A stretch of DNA of 64,000 nt from assembly GCF_022952855.1 (NCBI RefSeq), contig NZ_JALJDX010000216.1, positions 81,278 to 145,277 of the forward strand, in the 5' to 3' direction. This DNA is from Pseudomonas sp. RGM2987 (GTDB lineage: Bacteria; Pseudomonadota; Gammaproteobacteria; Pseudomonadales; Pseudomonadaceae). Below are positions 42,762-50,770 of the stretch, piece after piece. The position numbers were made by a program, and so were the translations under genes. The notes beneath the pieces are model-generated. The model searched no databases. It was not told the DNA's origin and saw nothing but the letters and a program-made list of their open reading frames with translations. Position 1 is the first letter of the stretch; each line of letters begins with the position of its first letter.

Positions 42762-43385
42762 TCAAGCCGGTGTCAGGCACTCCGGCCCGTTGAGTTTCGG
42801 GTCGTTGATCAGGTTGGCCAGCACCCGCTCGCGCAGGGGCAGCGGTTCGCTTGCCAGCAATCCTTGCAGGGCGTGCAGCGGCGTTTCGGGGTCGAGCCAC
42901 AGGCGCTGGCCTTGTTCGTCCAGGATCAATGGCCGGCGCTGGCCCGCTGCGGGCTGGGTGATGACGGCGGTGCTCAGCCACACCTGTTCCTGCACCGGGT
43001 AGGCTTCCCAGATGGCCGCGAAGAACAGCGACGACCCCTCCCCCGGTGTCAGCCAGAACGGACGCTTGCGCGTGCCGCCGCGCCACTCGTAAAAGCCGTT
43101 GGCCGGCAGCAGGCAGCGACGCAGGCGCAAGGCTTCACGGAACATCGGCTGCTCGGCCACGGTTTCGGCCCGGGCATGGGCCGGCGTGCGGGACAGGTCG
43201 GTCAGCCACGGCGGCGTCAGTCCCCAGCGCGCCCGGGCCAGTTCGCGTTGGCCCGCGGCGTTGGCACGCAGCATCAGCACCGAATCGTTAGGCGAAATAT
43301 TCCATTGGGCCTTCTGGTCGGCAGGAAAGCCGGGCAAGGCCGCGAAAGCGGGGTTCCAGCGAAACAGGGCATAACGTCCACACAT
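42762..43385 (-). CDS. SRAP (HMCES/YedK-like) family protein, catalytic-site variant
   Basis: 207 residues beginning MCGRY, the invariant start in which Cys2 is exposed after Met removal and links covalently to abasic sites in single-stranded DNA. The NGFYEW motif keeps the active-site Glu. Two other positions differ from E. coli YedK by my alignment: the Asn of the NAR motif is His (HARAET), and the His before RRP is Gly (AAGQRRPLIL). Family role: suicide shielding of abasic sites, possibly self-reversing through the Glu/His pair. Pseudomonas homologues as I recall them share this variant, so it may be a subfamily. Monocistronic. Confidence 0.88.
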   Translation of the reverse strand: MCGRYALFRWNPAFAALPGFPADQKAQWNISPNDSVLMLRANAAGQRELARARWGLTPPWLTDLSRTPAHARAETVAEQPMFREALRLRRCLLPANGFYEWRGGTRKRPFWLTPGEGSSLFFAAIWEAYPVQEQVWLSTAVITQPAAGQRRPLILDEQGQRLWLDPETPLHALQGLLASEPLPLRERVLANLINDPKLNGPECLTPA

Positions 43386-43420
43386 GGGGCAACACGACTC
43401 TTGATCGAACGGCCGCCAGC

Positions 43421-43681
43421 CTAGCAGACCAGCGTGCCGGGGTAACTGTCCGGTTCATCGCCGGGCAGCGGCAGCGCGGCATTGTAAGCGGCGATGAGCT
43501 CCCGAGCGTATTGCGCCTGATCATCGTCCACCGCCAGCCCCAACAGGCCTTGCATCGGCAACTCGCCGACGCCGCCCACCAGGTCGCGCCCCACCAGATG
43601 TGCCGTAATGCCTTCGCTGGCGAGCATGCCTTGCAGCAATTCGCCTTCCATCAGGTTTTCCAGCTCGTAGATTCTGCGCAT
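43421..43681 (-). CDS. DUF2007 family protein (putative signal-transducing)
   Basis: 86 residues from ATG 43681 (MRRIYELEN); the longer frame upstream has no ribosome-binding site. It has the family pattern of a small alpha-beta domain: YELENLMEGELLQGMLASEGITAHLVGRDLVGGVGELP and then LGLAVDDDQAQYARELI. The family is named as possible signal transduction but is uncharacterised. It lies 11 bases after the CPXCG protein gene, so the two are probably one transcript. Confidence 0.85.
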   Translation of the reverse strand: MRRIYELENLMEGELLQGMLASEGITAHLVGRDLVGGVGELPMQGLLGLAVDDDQAQYARELIAAYNAALPLPGDEPDSYPGTLVC

Positions 43682-43692
43682 CAATGCCCCCG

Positions 43693-43875
43693 TCAGTCGT
43701 TTTCGCCAAAGACCTCGAGATGCCACTCTTGACCATGGACTTGCAGGACGAACGTGATCGGCCGGCAACACACCTGGCAGTCCTCGATATAGGTCTGGTC
43801 GCCGCCGGACAGATCCACGCTGGTTTCAACTTCTTCGCCACAATAAGGACAATCGTACAGCGCGGTTTCCAGCAT
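43693..43875 (-). CDS. CPXCG-motif cysteine-rich small protein
   Basis: 60 residues with CPYCGEEVE at the N-terminus and CQVCCRPI in the middle, a likely four-cysteine zinc-ribbon (Cys ~9, 12, 33, 36). The family (CPXCG) has no known function. First gene of a pair with DUF2007, and divergent from the acyltransferase gene. Confidence 0.9.
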   Translation of the reverse strand: MLETALYDCPYCGEEVETSVDLSGGDQTYIEDCQVCCRPITFVLQVHGQEWHLEVFGEND

Positions 43876-44015
43876 CGCGGGCCTCCCAGGTGACTTGTGC
43901 GTATAATCGCCGGTCTATTTGCAGGGCTATTTTCATCTGGCTTATCTTCCAGAGCGGGCCCTGTCATTTTTTTGATCGAACTTTTACTTACCCTAGCCGT
44001 TTCCAACAAGAGAGC

Positions 44016-45182
44016 ATGATGGGCGAATTCGATGCCATCCGACCTTACGACGACAGCGAAGTCCCAGCAGTGCTGGCCCGGCTGCTCGGCGACAAGGCGT
44101 TTCTAGATATCCTCACCCACTTCCGCTTCCCGCGCCTGGCCGGCGCCCTCGGCTGGATGCTCAAACCCCTTATAGCGCAAAGATTGCGTCGTGAGTTCGC
44201 CGGCGTGACGTCGGTCGCCACGTTGCAGGACAAAGTGGAGTTCTACGTCGACCACACCATCGAGCGCGCCACCGATGGCGTAACCTACACCGGCGTGGAG
44301 CAGTTCAAGTCCGGCAGTGCGTACCTGTTCATCGCCAACCACCGCGACATCGTGATGGACCCGGCGTTCGTCAACTATGCGGTGTACCACGCTGGCCTGC
44401 CGACTCCGCGCATCGCCATTGGCGACAACCTGCTGCAAAAGCCTTTTGTCAGCGACCTGATGCGCCTGAACAAAAGCTTCATCGTGCACCGCTCGCTCAC
44501 CGGGCGACGGGAAAAGCTCGCGGCGTACCAGCTGCTGTCGGCGTACATCAATCACTCGATCCGCAACGATTGCGCCTCGATCTGGATCGCCCAGGCCGAG
44601 GGCCGGGCCAAGGACGGTGACGACCGGACCGAATCGGCGATCCTCAAGATGTTCCACATGAGCCGCAAGGACGAGCCGTTCGGCGAGGTCATCCAGTCAT
44701 TGAACCTCACGCCGGTGTCCATCAGCTACGAGTACGACCCGTGCGACCAGGCCAAGGCTCGCGAGTTGTACATCCGCGCCACCACTGGCACCTACACCAA
44801 GGCGCCGGGCGAGGACGACGTGAGCATCGCCAAGGGGATCACCGGCTACAAAGGCCGGGTCCACGTGAACTTTGCCGCGCCGATCACCGAACTGTTCGAA
44901 GACACCAAGCAACTGGCCGTGGAGATGGACCGGCAGATTCTCGGTGGCTATCGCCTGTTCCCGGTGCACTACCTGGCCTACGCCCAATGGGCCGACGCCG
45001 ACCCGCAGTTGCAGGTGCCCACGGCCGCCGAGGTGTTTGGCGCCGAGGAACTGGCCAAGGCCGAACAGGAATGGCAACGCCGGCTGGACGCGTGCCCACC
45101 GGAACACCGACCGTTCCTGGTGTTGCAGTATGCGACGCCGGTGCGTAATCAGTATCGGGTCAAGGCGGGGTTGGCTTTGTAA
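44016..45182 (+). CDS. Lysophospholipid/glycerol-phosphate acyltransferase family protein
   Basis: 388 residues from the ATG pair at 44016. The PlsC-like acyltransferase motif IANHRDIVMDPAF gives the HX4D catalytic site (~110-116). A second block (AIGDNLLQKPFVSDLMRLNKSFIVHRSL) and WIAQAEGRAKDG fit motifs II-III. Members transfer acyl chains to lysophosphatidate or related acceptors at the inner membrane. It is larger than PlsC (about 245), and the extra C-terminal region carries no motif I recognise. Single gene, divergent from the CPXCG pair. Confidence 0.85.
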   Translation: MMGEFDAIRPYDDSEVPAVLARLLGDKAFLDILTHFRFPRLAGALGWMLKPLIAQRLRREFAGVTSVATLQDKVEFYVDHTIERATDGVTYTGVEQFKSGSAYLFIANHRDIVMDPAFVNYAVYHAGLPTPRIAIGDNLLQKPFVSDLMRLNKSFIVHRSLTGRREKLAAYQLLSAYINHSIRNDCASIWIAQAEGRAKDGDDRTESAILKMFHMSRKDEPFGEVIQSLNLTPVSISYEYDPCDQAKARELYIRATTGTYTKAPGEDDVSIAKGITGYKGRVHVNFAAPITELFEDTKQLAVEMDRQILGGYRLFPVHYLAYAQWADADPQLQVPTAAEVFGAEELAKAEQEWQRRLDACPPEHRPFLVLQYATPVRNQYRVKAGLAL

Positions 45183-45218
45183 GGCAGAGGATGTCCGCCC
45201 TCAAAAAAACCGGCACTT

Positions 45219-45310
45219 GTGGCGAGGGAGCTTGCTCCCGCTCGAGTGCGCAGCACTCGCAAAACAGAAGGGCTGCTACGCAGCCCAGCGGGAGCAAGCT
45301 CCCTCGCCAC
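45219..45310. repeat. REPIN (GAGGGAGCTTGCTCCC class)
   Basis: Compact REPIN with half-sites close together, following the acyltransferase gene. Confidence 0.9.
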
Positions 45311-45349
45311 AAAAGCGCGCCTGCCTGGTGATGACCTTTGCAGGTTGCC

Positions 45350-45634
45350 TCAGCGAATCTGCGTACTGACCCACGACACCAGCAACGCCAACGCCAGGCA
45401 GCCAAAACCGAACCTGTAGAAGAAGCGATTCATGCGCTGAGTGGCGAGGTCCAGCAGCGCTTCGAATCGCTCGTTGCCTTCGCGATTGCGCGCTTCCAGG
45501 CACGCCCGGGCCCGTTGCTCACGGCGGCGCGTCGCATGCAGCACCCAGCCGCCAGGGCAGGCGAACAGCAATGCCAGCAGGTTGACCAGTTTGGCGGGGT
45601 GGTTGGCGAACAGCGAAAGCAGTTGCAGCGACAT
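45350..45634 (-). CDS. Small membrane-anchored hypothetical protein
   Basis: 94 residues from ATG 45634 (GAGG six bases upstream). A hydrophobic N-terminal segment (LLALLFACPGGWVLHA, ~18-33), an Arg/Glu-rich helix (RRREQRARACLEARNREGNERFEALLDLATQRMNRFF split over ~36-72) and a C-terminal membrane segment (GFGCLALALLVSWV). The charged stretch between two hydrophobic ends suggests a hairpin-like membrane protein. Family unknown; conserved-looking in composition but without other support. Confidence 0.6.
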   Translation of the reverse strand: MSLQLLSLFANHPAKLVNLLALLFACPGGWVLHATRRREQRARACLEARNREGNERFEALLDLATQRMNRFFYRFGFGCLALALLVSWVSTQIR

Positions 45635-45637
45635 CAA

Positions 45638-45877
45638 AAACCTCAGGAACGCGAGCGACGAACGGGGCGCGGATTCTACCGAAAGCCCATCGCCCTGCCC
45701 CGTTTTTTCCGACCTGTGGGGGCAAGCCCTACTCCCACAGAAACGTGTTCTTACAAAAGTGAGTTCTTACAGAGATTTGCTGTTGGGACTGAGGGCTACG
45801 GATTAATTTCAACCGTCACGATTTCGTCATCTGAGCAGGCCACTCTGTCGCCCGTCAAAACCTGCACGGACCCCATC
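45638..45877. other. Gene-free stretch upstream of the 68-residue ORF
   Basis: No gene or strong repeat. It contains CTTACAAAAG and CTTACAGAG runs near 45760-45780, close to the start of the small downstream gene. Confidence 0.4.
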
Positions 45878-46084
45878 ATGCTTCACGCCGAAAACCAGGA
45901 TCGTCTCTATCTCATCAGCCCGAGCGAGGAACAACAGAACCTCGTCGGCAGCCTGTCTTTCAATGTCCAGGACCGACATTGGCTGGTCTACTGCGCCCTC
46001 GGCGGGCATCAACATGCCGACCTGCCCGAGGCCGACCTGCTGACCGGGATCAGTGTGCTGGAGTTCTATTCGCAGGCTGCCTGA
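45878..46084 (+). CDS. Small conserved-looking hypothetical protein, 68 residues
   Basis: Starts MLHAENQDRLYLISPSEEQ and contains LVGSLSFNVQDRHWLVYCALGGHQHADLPEADLLTGISVLEFYSQAA (cited here only by its parts: SLSFNV, HWLVYCAL, LLTGISVLEF). The mix of strands and aromatic residues looks like a real folded protein. A weak CGGA site precedes the ATG. No family recognised and no partner gene. Confidence 0.6.
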   Translation: MLHAENQDRLYLISPSEEQQNLVGSLSFNVQDRHWLVYCALGGHQHADLPEADLLTGISVLEFYSQAA

Positions 46085-46110
46085 AAATCGCAGCCATAAA
46101 AAAAGCCCCT

Positions 46111-46198
46111 GTGGGCGGGGGCTTGCTCGCTAAAGCGGTTGTCCAGTTACAACAAGGCCGAATGTACCGCCGCCTTCGCGAGCAAGCCCGCTCCCACA
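46111..46198. repeat. REPIN (GTGGGAGCGGGCTTGCTCGCG class) with terminator-like left end
   Basis: AAAAAAGCCCC TGTGGGC GGGGGCTT at the left end could act as a terminator for the small gene; the right half-site is CTTCGCGAGCAAGCCCGCTC. Confidence 0.8.
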
Positions 46199-46218
46199 AT
46201 GGGTTTTGAATTTAAAGC

Positions 46219-46803
46219 TTACTCGGCCAACACCTGCCCAATGGTCGGGTCCTTGAACAGCCGGGTCAGGGCGTCGCTCAATACGTCGCTGACCAGCTTG
46301 GTATTGGTGTCCTGGTTCGGCGCCATGCCGAAGCGCTGGTCCAGCGAAGCGCCATAGCGACCGCTGTAGCGGCGGTTGGCGTTCTGCACGTCGGAGCGGA
46401 AGGTCGCGCCGATGGTGGCCTCGGTCACGTACATGCCTTCCTTGGGCGACTGGTATTTGAGTTCGGCCAGGGTCACGGTCAGTTGCGGTGCGTTCAAGGC
46501 GTTGGCCGTCGGGGTGAAGCCCAGCAGGCGTACCGCAGCTTCAGCCTGGGCCTGCAATTTAGGCAGGATCTGCGCGCCCTGCACCGTGATCACGCTGGTT
46601 TCCGGGTACAACCCGCCGCGGGTGCCCAGGGTCGGCGAAGGACGACCATCCACCACACGCACGACTACCGGCTGGCCGCGACCCACGGGCGCCAGCTGGG
46701 CATTGAGCTTGGGCTCCGGGTTAAGTTGTTGCGGGCTGTGGGCGCAGCCGACGAGGGTCAGACTGGTCACAGCGATCAAACCGAACAACAGGCGTTGCAA
46801 CAT
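46219..46803 (-). CDS. YajG-family lipoprotein
   Basis: 194 residues from ATG 46803 (GAGAAGAGC upstream). Lipobox LTLVGC with lipidated Cys ~20. Body landmarks are VRVVDGRPSPTLGTRGG, QAEAAVRLLGFTP, LTVTLAELKYQ and the SDVLSDALTRLFKDPTI tail, as in the YajG/DUF-type lipoproteins, which are periplasm-facing and of unknown function. Three TTGTCAC motifs lie 130-160 bases upstream. Confidence 0.85.
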   Translation of the reverse strand: MLQRLLFGLIAVTSLTLVGCAHSPQQLNPEPKLNAQLAPVGRGQPVVVRVVDGRPSPTLGTRGGLYPETSVITVQGAQILPKLQAQAEAAVRLLGFTPTANALNAPQLTVTLAELKYQSPKEGMYVTEATIGATFRSDVQNANRRYSGRYGASLDQRFGMAPNQDTNTKLVSDVLSDALTRLFKDPTIGQVLAE

Positions 46804-46933
46804 GCTCTTCTCTCCAGAATCGGGCACAAACAGGCCGGCAGTATAGCGGTGGGCCATCGCGGGGAACCAGCACCCCACGATGAATACTCAAATGTCTGAC
46901 AAAACCCGCAAGGGGCGGTTCCTGTCTCCCCCC

Positions 46934-46964
46934 TTGTCACCCCCCCTTGTCACTCCATTGTCAC
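46934..46964. promoter_or_regulatory. Triple TTGTCAC repeat
   Basis: TTGTCAC occurs at 46934, 46947 and 46958, spaced 13 and 11 bases, embedded in C-runs, between the divergent yajG-like gene and the 77-residue gene. Roughly one helical turn apart, so it could be a regulator-binding array, or only slippage. Confidence 0.35.
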
Positions 46965-47035
46965 GCTCCTTACACCGGCATGTCATGGCCCGCTGTCAGG
47001 CTTGAATACAAGTTTCCCTGACCCGGTATTCGATC

Positions 47036-47269
47036 ATGCGCTTCCTTATTTCCCTGTTCACGCCGCGCCCGCATCATCGCAGCTTCGCCCTGCTGGACGG
47101 CAACGGCCGTTGCCAGGCATTCAAGCAGTGCAGCCTGCAACCGATGGGCGAGGGTTGGGTGGAAATCGAAGAGATTCGTCTCAACTGGCTGCACCAGCCG
47201 TTGCCCGCCAGTGCTCGCGTGCAGCCGCTTCGTGCCCGCTCACGCAACCGGCAACTGTTGACCATCTGA
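47036..47269 (+). CDS. Small hypothetical protein, 77 residues
   Basis: MRFLISLFTPRPHHRSFALLDGNGRC at the start, WVEIEEIRLNWLHQPLPASARV in the middle and a basic tail (PLRARSRNRQLLTI). It is basic and compact and looks like a real product of this genus, but no family is recognised. The start context is weak. Confidence 0.5.
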   Translation: MRFLISLFTPRPHHRSFALLDGNGRCQAFKQCSLQPMGEGWVEIEEIRLNWLHQPLPASARVQPLRARSRNRQLLTI

Positions 47270-48007
47270 CCGGACGGCTAATAAAAGTCATTAAACACGA
47301 CCATTTCCCTGCGTTTCTTCGATACAATCTCCCCCCGATTATAAGGACGTCTCCTGATCGGGCCTCGCAACACCGCTGATGCGCTGGTATTGGCACCCCG
47401 CACCGCCCACAGAGAGCCGCCCACACAGATCGAGTGGAGCTGGCGCGCTTGCTGTTCTTCAGGCAAATCACCACTTTTCGCGAATCTGCAGAGCTGTCAT
47501 TACGCTCGGTCACTGAGCTGTCTGCCCGTTTTGCCTGTCATGTATTACATGGGGGCAACCAAACCGGGCGCGGTGCCAGGCTGGGACAGCCCTTTTTTGA
47601 GGTTCACGTCTTCAAAAGAGCGTGAAAAAAACGGGTTTTCACAACTTCACAAGAGTGTGGCGAGCAAATGAAGAGTTTTGCGTCTGAACAAGCACCATTA
47701 GCGTCTGGAACAGCCCAACGACACAGGACCGGCCATCGTTCAAGAACCGGCGCCTGAAGCCTGTCCGCTACGGATTTGGTTGCACGAACGGATGTCTCGG
47801 CCATAAGTCGAATTGCCCGCCCGGCGCTTAAGTGAGTTCATAGGACGCTTGAGGCCAGGCTGCATGCATCCGCAGTAGTTGCGATAAATTGCGAAGATTC
47901 GGACATGGCGATCCTGGCCATGGATACCTGGGGCGCAACCGACCTGCCCCGCCACTCCTGGCCGCTATGCCGACAATTTGGTGCTGCAGATTTTGGAGAC
48001 GCGTTAA
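47270..48007. other. 738-base region without a convincing gene, upstream of mqo
   Basis: Open frames here have poor codon use and no ribosome-binding sites. The region should contain the mqo promoter and 5' leader. A 29-codon frame, ATG at 47668 to TGA (MKSFASEQAPLASG...), and several C- and A-rich patches are present. A small RNA or a leader peptide would be possible. Confidence 0.5.
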
Positions 48008-49516
48008 ATGGCGCATAACGAAGCAGTCGATGTAGTTCTGGTAGGGGCCGGCATCATGAGTGCCACCCTGGCCGTACTGCTCAAGGAGCTCGACCCCGCG
48101 ATCTCGCTGGAAGTCGTCGAGCTGATGGATTCCGGTGCCGCGGAGAGTTCCAACCCCTGGAACAACGCCGGTACCGGTCACGCCGGGCTGTGTGAGCTCA
48201 ATTACACGCCCCAGGCCGCCGATGGCAGTGTCGACATCAAGAAAGCCGTGCACATCAACACCCAGTTCGAGGTGTCGAAGCAGTTCTGGACGTACCTGAC
48301 CAAGAAGGGCACGTTTGGCTCCTCCAAGTCCTTTATCGCCCCGGTGCCGCACCTCAGTTTCGTGCAGGGTGAAAAAGGCGTGTCGTTCCTCAGGAAGCGC
48401 TTCGAACTGCTGAGCCGGCATCACGCCTTCGCTGACATGGAATACACCGAAGACAAGGGCAAGATGGCCGAGTGGATGCCGCTGATGATGCCTGGGCGGC
48501 CCGCCGATGAAGTCATCGCCGCGACCCGGGTCATGAACGGCACCGACGTCAACTTCGGCGCCCTGACCAACCAGTTGCTCAAGCACTTGACCAGCGCCCC
48601 GGATACCCAGGTCAAGTACTGCAAGCGCGTCACCGGTCTCAAGCGCAACGGCAATGGTTGGACCGTGAGCATCAAGGACGTCAACTCCGGCAGCAGCCGT
48701 GAAGTCGACGCCAAGTTCGTCTTCCTCGGCGCAGGTGGCGCGGCGCTGCCGTTGCTGCAAGCCTCGGGCATCGAGGAAAGCAAGGGCTTCGGCGGCTTCC
48801 CGGTCAGCGGCCAGTGGCTGCGTTGCGACAACCCGGAAGTGGTCAAGCATCACCAGGCCAAGGTCTACAGCCAGGCCGCGGTGGGCTCGCCGCCCATGTC
48901 GGTACCGCACCTGGACACCCGCGTGGTCGATGGCAAGAAATCCCTGCTGTTCGGACCATACGCCGGTTTCACCACCAAGTTCCTCAAGCACGGTTCGATC
49001 ATGGACCTGCCGTTGTCGGTACGCGCCGGCAACATCGGCCCGATGCTGGCCGTGGCCCGGGACAACATGGACCTGACCAAGTACTTGATCAGCGAAGTGA
49101 TGCAGTCCATGGAGCAGCGCCTCGAATCCTTGCGTCGTTTCTACCCCGAGGCGAAGGCCGAGGACTGGCGCCTGGAAGTGGCCGGCCAACGGGTGCAGAT
49201 CATCAAGAAAGACCCGAAGAAAGGTGGCGTCCTGCAGTTCGGCACCGAACTGGTGGCGGCCAAGGACGGCAGCCTCGCCGCCCTGCTCGGTGCATCGCCA
49301 GGTGCTTCGGTGACCGTATCGATCATGCTGGAACTGATCGAGCGCTGCTTCCCGGACAAAGCCAAGGGTGAGTGGGCCGCCAAGCTCGCGGAAATCTTCC
49401 CGGCCCGTGAAAAAGTGCTGGAAACCGACGCGGCGCTGTATCGCAAGGTCAATGCGCAGAACAACGTCGCGCTGGAACTGGTTGAAGAAAGCAGCGAGAC
49501 CCAAAGCTACGCTTGA
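48008..49516 (+). CDS. mqo: Malate:quinone oxidoreductase
   Basis: 502 residues. N-terminal FAD-binding VDVVLVGAGIMSATLAVLL, WNNAGTGHAGLCELNYTP and LFGPYAGFTTKFLK blocks typical of Mqo, a membrane-associated peripheral enzyme that oxidises L-malate to oxaloacetate and passes electrons to the quinone pool. Length matches the family (about 500). Monocistronic, followed by a strong terminator. Corresponds to mqoB in P. aeruginosa by gene order. Confidence 0.96.
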   Translation: MAHNEAVDVVLVGAGIMSATLAVLLKELDPAISLEVVELMDSGAAESSNPWNNAGTGHAGLCELNYTPQAADGSVDIKKAVHINTQFEVSKQFWTYLTKKGTFGSSKSFIAPVPHLSFVQGEKGVSFLRKRFELLSRHHAFADMEYTEDKGKMAEWMPLMMPGRPADEVIAATRVMNGTDVNFGALTNQLLKHLTSAPDTQVKYCKRVTGLKRNGNGWTVSIKDVNSGSSREVDAKFVFLGAGGAALPLLQASGIEESKGFGGFPVSGQWLRCDNPEVVKHHQAKVYSQAAVGSPPMSVPHLDTRVVDGKKSLLFGPYAGFTTKFLKHGSIMDLPLSVRAGNIGPMLAVARDNMDLTKYLISEVMQSMEQRLESLRRFYPEAKAEDWRLEVAGQRVQIIKKDPKKGGVLQFGTELVAAKDGSLAALLGASPGASVTVSIMLELIERCFPDKAKGEWAAKLAEIFPAREKVLETDAALYRKVNAQNNVALELVEESSETQSYA

Positions 49517-49526
49517 TTTGACCGTA

Positions 49527-49568
49527 TAAAAAAACGCCCCGTTCTCCATGAGAGCGGGGCGTTTTTTA
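49527..49568. terminator. Strong rho-independent terminator after mqo
   Basis: AAAAAACGCCCCGTTCT and AGAGCGGGGCGTTTTTT form a long stem with A and T tails on either side, so it can serve both strands. Confidence 0.93.
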
Positions 49569-49582
49569 TGGGTGGCGCTTTC

Positions 49583-49624
49583 GTGGCGAGGGAGCTTGCT
49601 CCCGCTGGCCTGCGAAGCAGGCCC
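49583..49624. repeat. Single REP element (GAGGGAGCTTGCTCCC class)
   Basis: GTGGCGAGGGAGCTTGCTCC followed by GGCCTGCGAAGCAGGCC; no inverted partner nearby. Confidence 0.85.
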
Positions 49625-49632
49625 ATGATCAA

Positions 49633-49920
49633 TCAGCCACGCGCCTTCTCGATCAATTCGATGTAATCCTCGGCATTACGCTGGTCCTGGATCAGCGCGA
49701 TAAAATCGTTACCCTTCTCATCCTTACCGTTGAGGTCGTAGCCGGCCTCGACGAAAAACGTCAGGAAGCGCTCGAAGTCGTCAACCCGCAAGCCACGGTA
49801 GCCCTTGATCAGCTTGTGCAACGACGGCGACGTGGCATCGACCGGTTCGAAATTGAGGAACAGCTTGATCTGCTCATCGCCAATTTCGTCACCAATCACT
49901 TGTTTCTTGTCTTTACGCAT
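49633..49920 (-). CDS. PA4642 family protein
   Basis: 95 residues, cytosolic and very acidic. The conserved order MRKDKKQVIGDEIGDEQIKLFLNF and then YRGLRVDDFERFLTFFVEAGYDLNGKD match the small PA4642 family as I remember it. The function is unknown. It sits next to mqo in the P. aeruginosa order and marks the start of the conserved block. Confidence 0.85.
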   Translation of the reverse strand: MRKDKKQVIGDEIGDEQIKLFLNFEPVDATSPSLHKLIKGYRGLRVDDFERFLTFFVEAGYDLNGKDEKGNDFIALIQDQRNAEDYIELIEKARG

Positions 49921-49981
49921 TGCCGGCTCCAGCTTGCACAGTTCACGGGGCGGGCAGTTTACCCCCGCCGAGGCCCGAGGC

Positions 49982-50467
49982 TCAACGCGGGCGTTCGGCG
50001 CCGGTGTGCAGGTCGGCCCAGATATGGCCGTTGGCGTAGGTCAGGAACTGCACGTAGACCGTGTCATTGCGCAACAGATCGATGACAACCCGGTACTGGG
50101 CCTGTGGATAAGACAGGGTCAGGGTCTTGCTCGCTTCGTCGAACATCGGCTTCTTCAGGCTTTTGCTTTCGCCGTCGAAGTTAAGGATGACCTGGCTGAT
50201 GGTCGCGCCTTTGTTCAGCGGCTTACCCTTCAGACGCACCAGCAACGGTGATGTGACCGGTATTGGTTGCTGGTTGGACTGACGCTGGTTACCCAGCACC
50301 ACCGAATACTCGGTCACTTGCAGCAGTTGCTGCTGTTCGGGCTGCTCCTGGCGCACCGTCAGGTCATCGGGCGGCAGGAACTGGCTGTGCATCGGCGCGG
50401 CTTCGGCTGTCAGGGTCAGGCTCGATAGCAACAGCAAGGCGACGCAGCGGCGGGTCGATACACTCAT
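49982..50467 (-). CDS. Exported hypothetical protein
   Basis: 161 residues from ATG 50467 (GGAG site). Signal peptide (~1-23, ending AEAAP). The mature part is rich in Gln and beta strands (LLQVTEYSVVLGNQRQ, TSPLLVRLKGKPLNKGATISQVILNF). No motif recognised. It may be co-transcribed with the PA4642-type gene, which begins 61 bases after its stop. Confidence 0.75.
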   Translation of the reverse strand: MSVSTRRCVALLLLSSLTLTAEAAPMHSQFLPPDDLTVRQEQPEQQQLLQVTEYSVVLGNQRQSNQQPIPVTSPLLVRLKGKPLNKGATISQVILNFDGESKSLKKPMFDEASKTLTLSYPQAQYRVVIDLLRNDTVYVQFLTYANGHIWADLHTGAERPR

Positions 50468-50602
50468 GACAGGCTCCAGGGTCTTGGCCGGGCACTCTAG
50501 CATGGGCGGGCGCAGTAAAAATAAACGATCAGGATCAATACTGCCGGCACTGCAAGAGGCATACTCAAAGCGCCATCATCCTTGATCAGAAGCGATGCCG
50601 TT

Positions 50603-50713
50603 GTGGCGAGGGGATTCATCCCCGTTCGAGTGCGTAGCGCTCGCAAATTCTTCGACAGGATAGAAATCCCAGGGTCTGCTGCGCAGCCCAGCGGGGATAA
50701 ATCCCCTCGCCAC
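50603..50713. repeat. REPIN variant with GGGGATTCATCCCC/GGGGATAAATCCCC half-sites
   Basis: Left GTGGCGAGGGGATTCATCCC and right GGGGATAAATCCCCTCGCCA: the GAGCTTGC core is replaced by AT-rich GGGGATTCATCCCC-type cores. A distinct REPIN subclass within the window, upstream of the SulP gene. Confidence 0.8.
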
Positions 50714-50770
50714 AAATGTGGTGCTATCCAGATTCGTTGTATCGCCCCATTCATTTTGTGTGGAGTGCCC

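Noticed and set aside
47390..47671. 93-residue plus-strand frame upstream of mqo
   Set aside because: No ribosome-binding site, Cys/Ser/Arg-rich low-quality translation, no recognisable domain.
47828..49549. 573-residue minus-strand frame over mqo
   Set aside because: Antisense shadow; Mqo is unambiguous.
49527..49568. REP-related origin of the mqo terminator
   Set aside because: It lacks the GTGGCGAGG or GTGGGAGCG signatures and has proper A/T tails, so it is an ordinary terminator.
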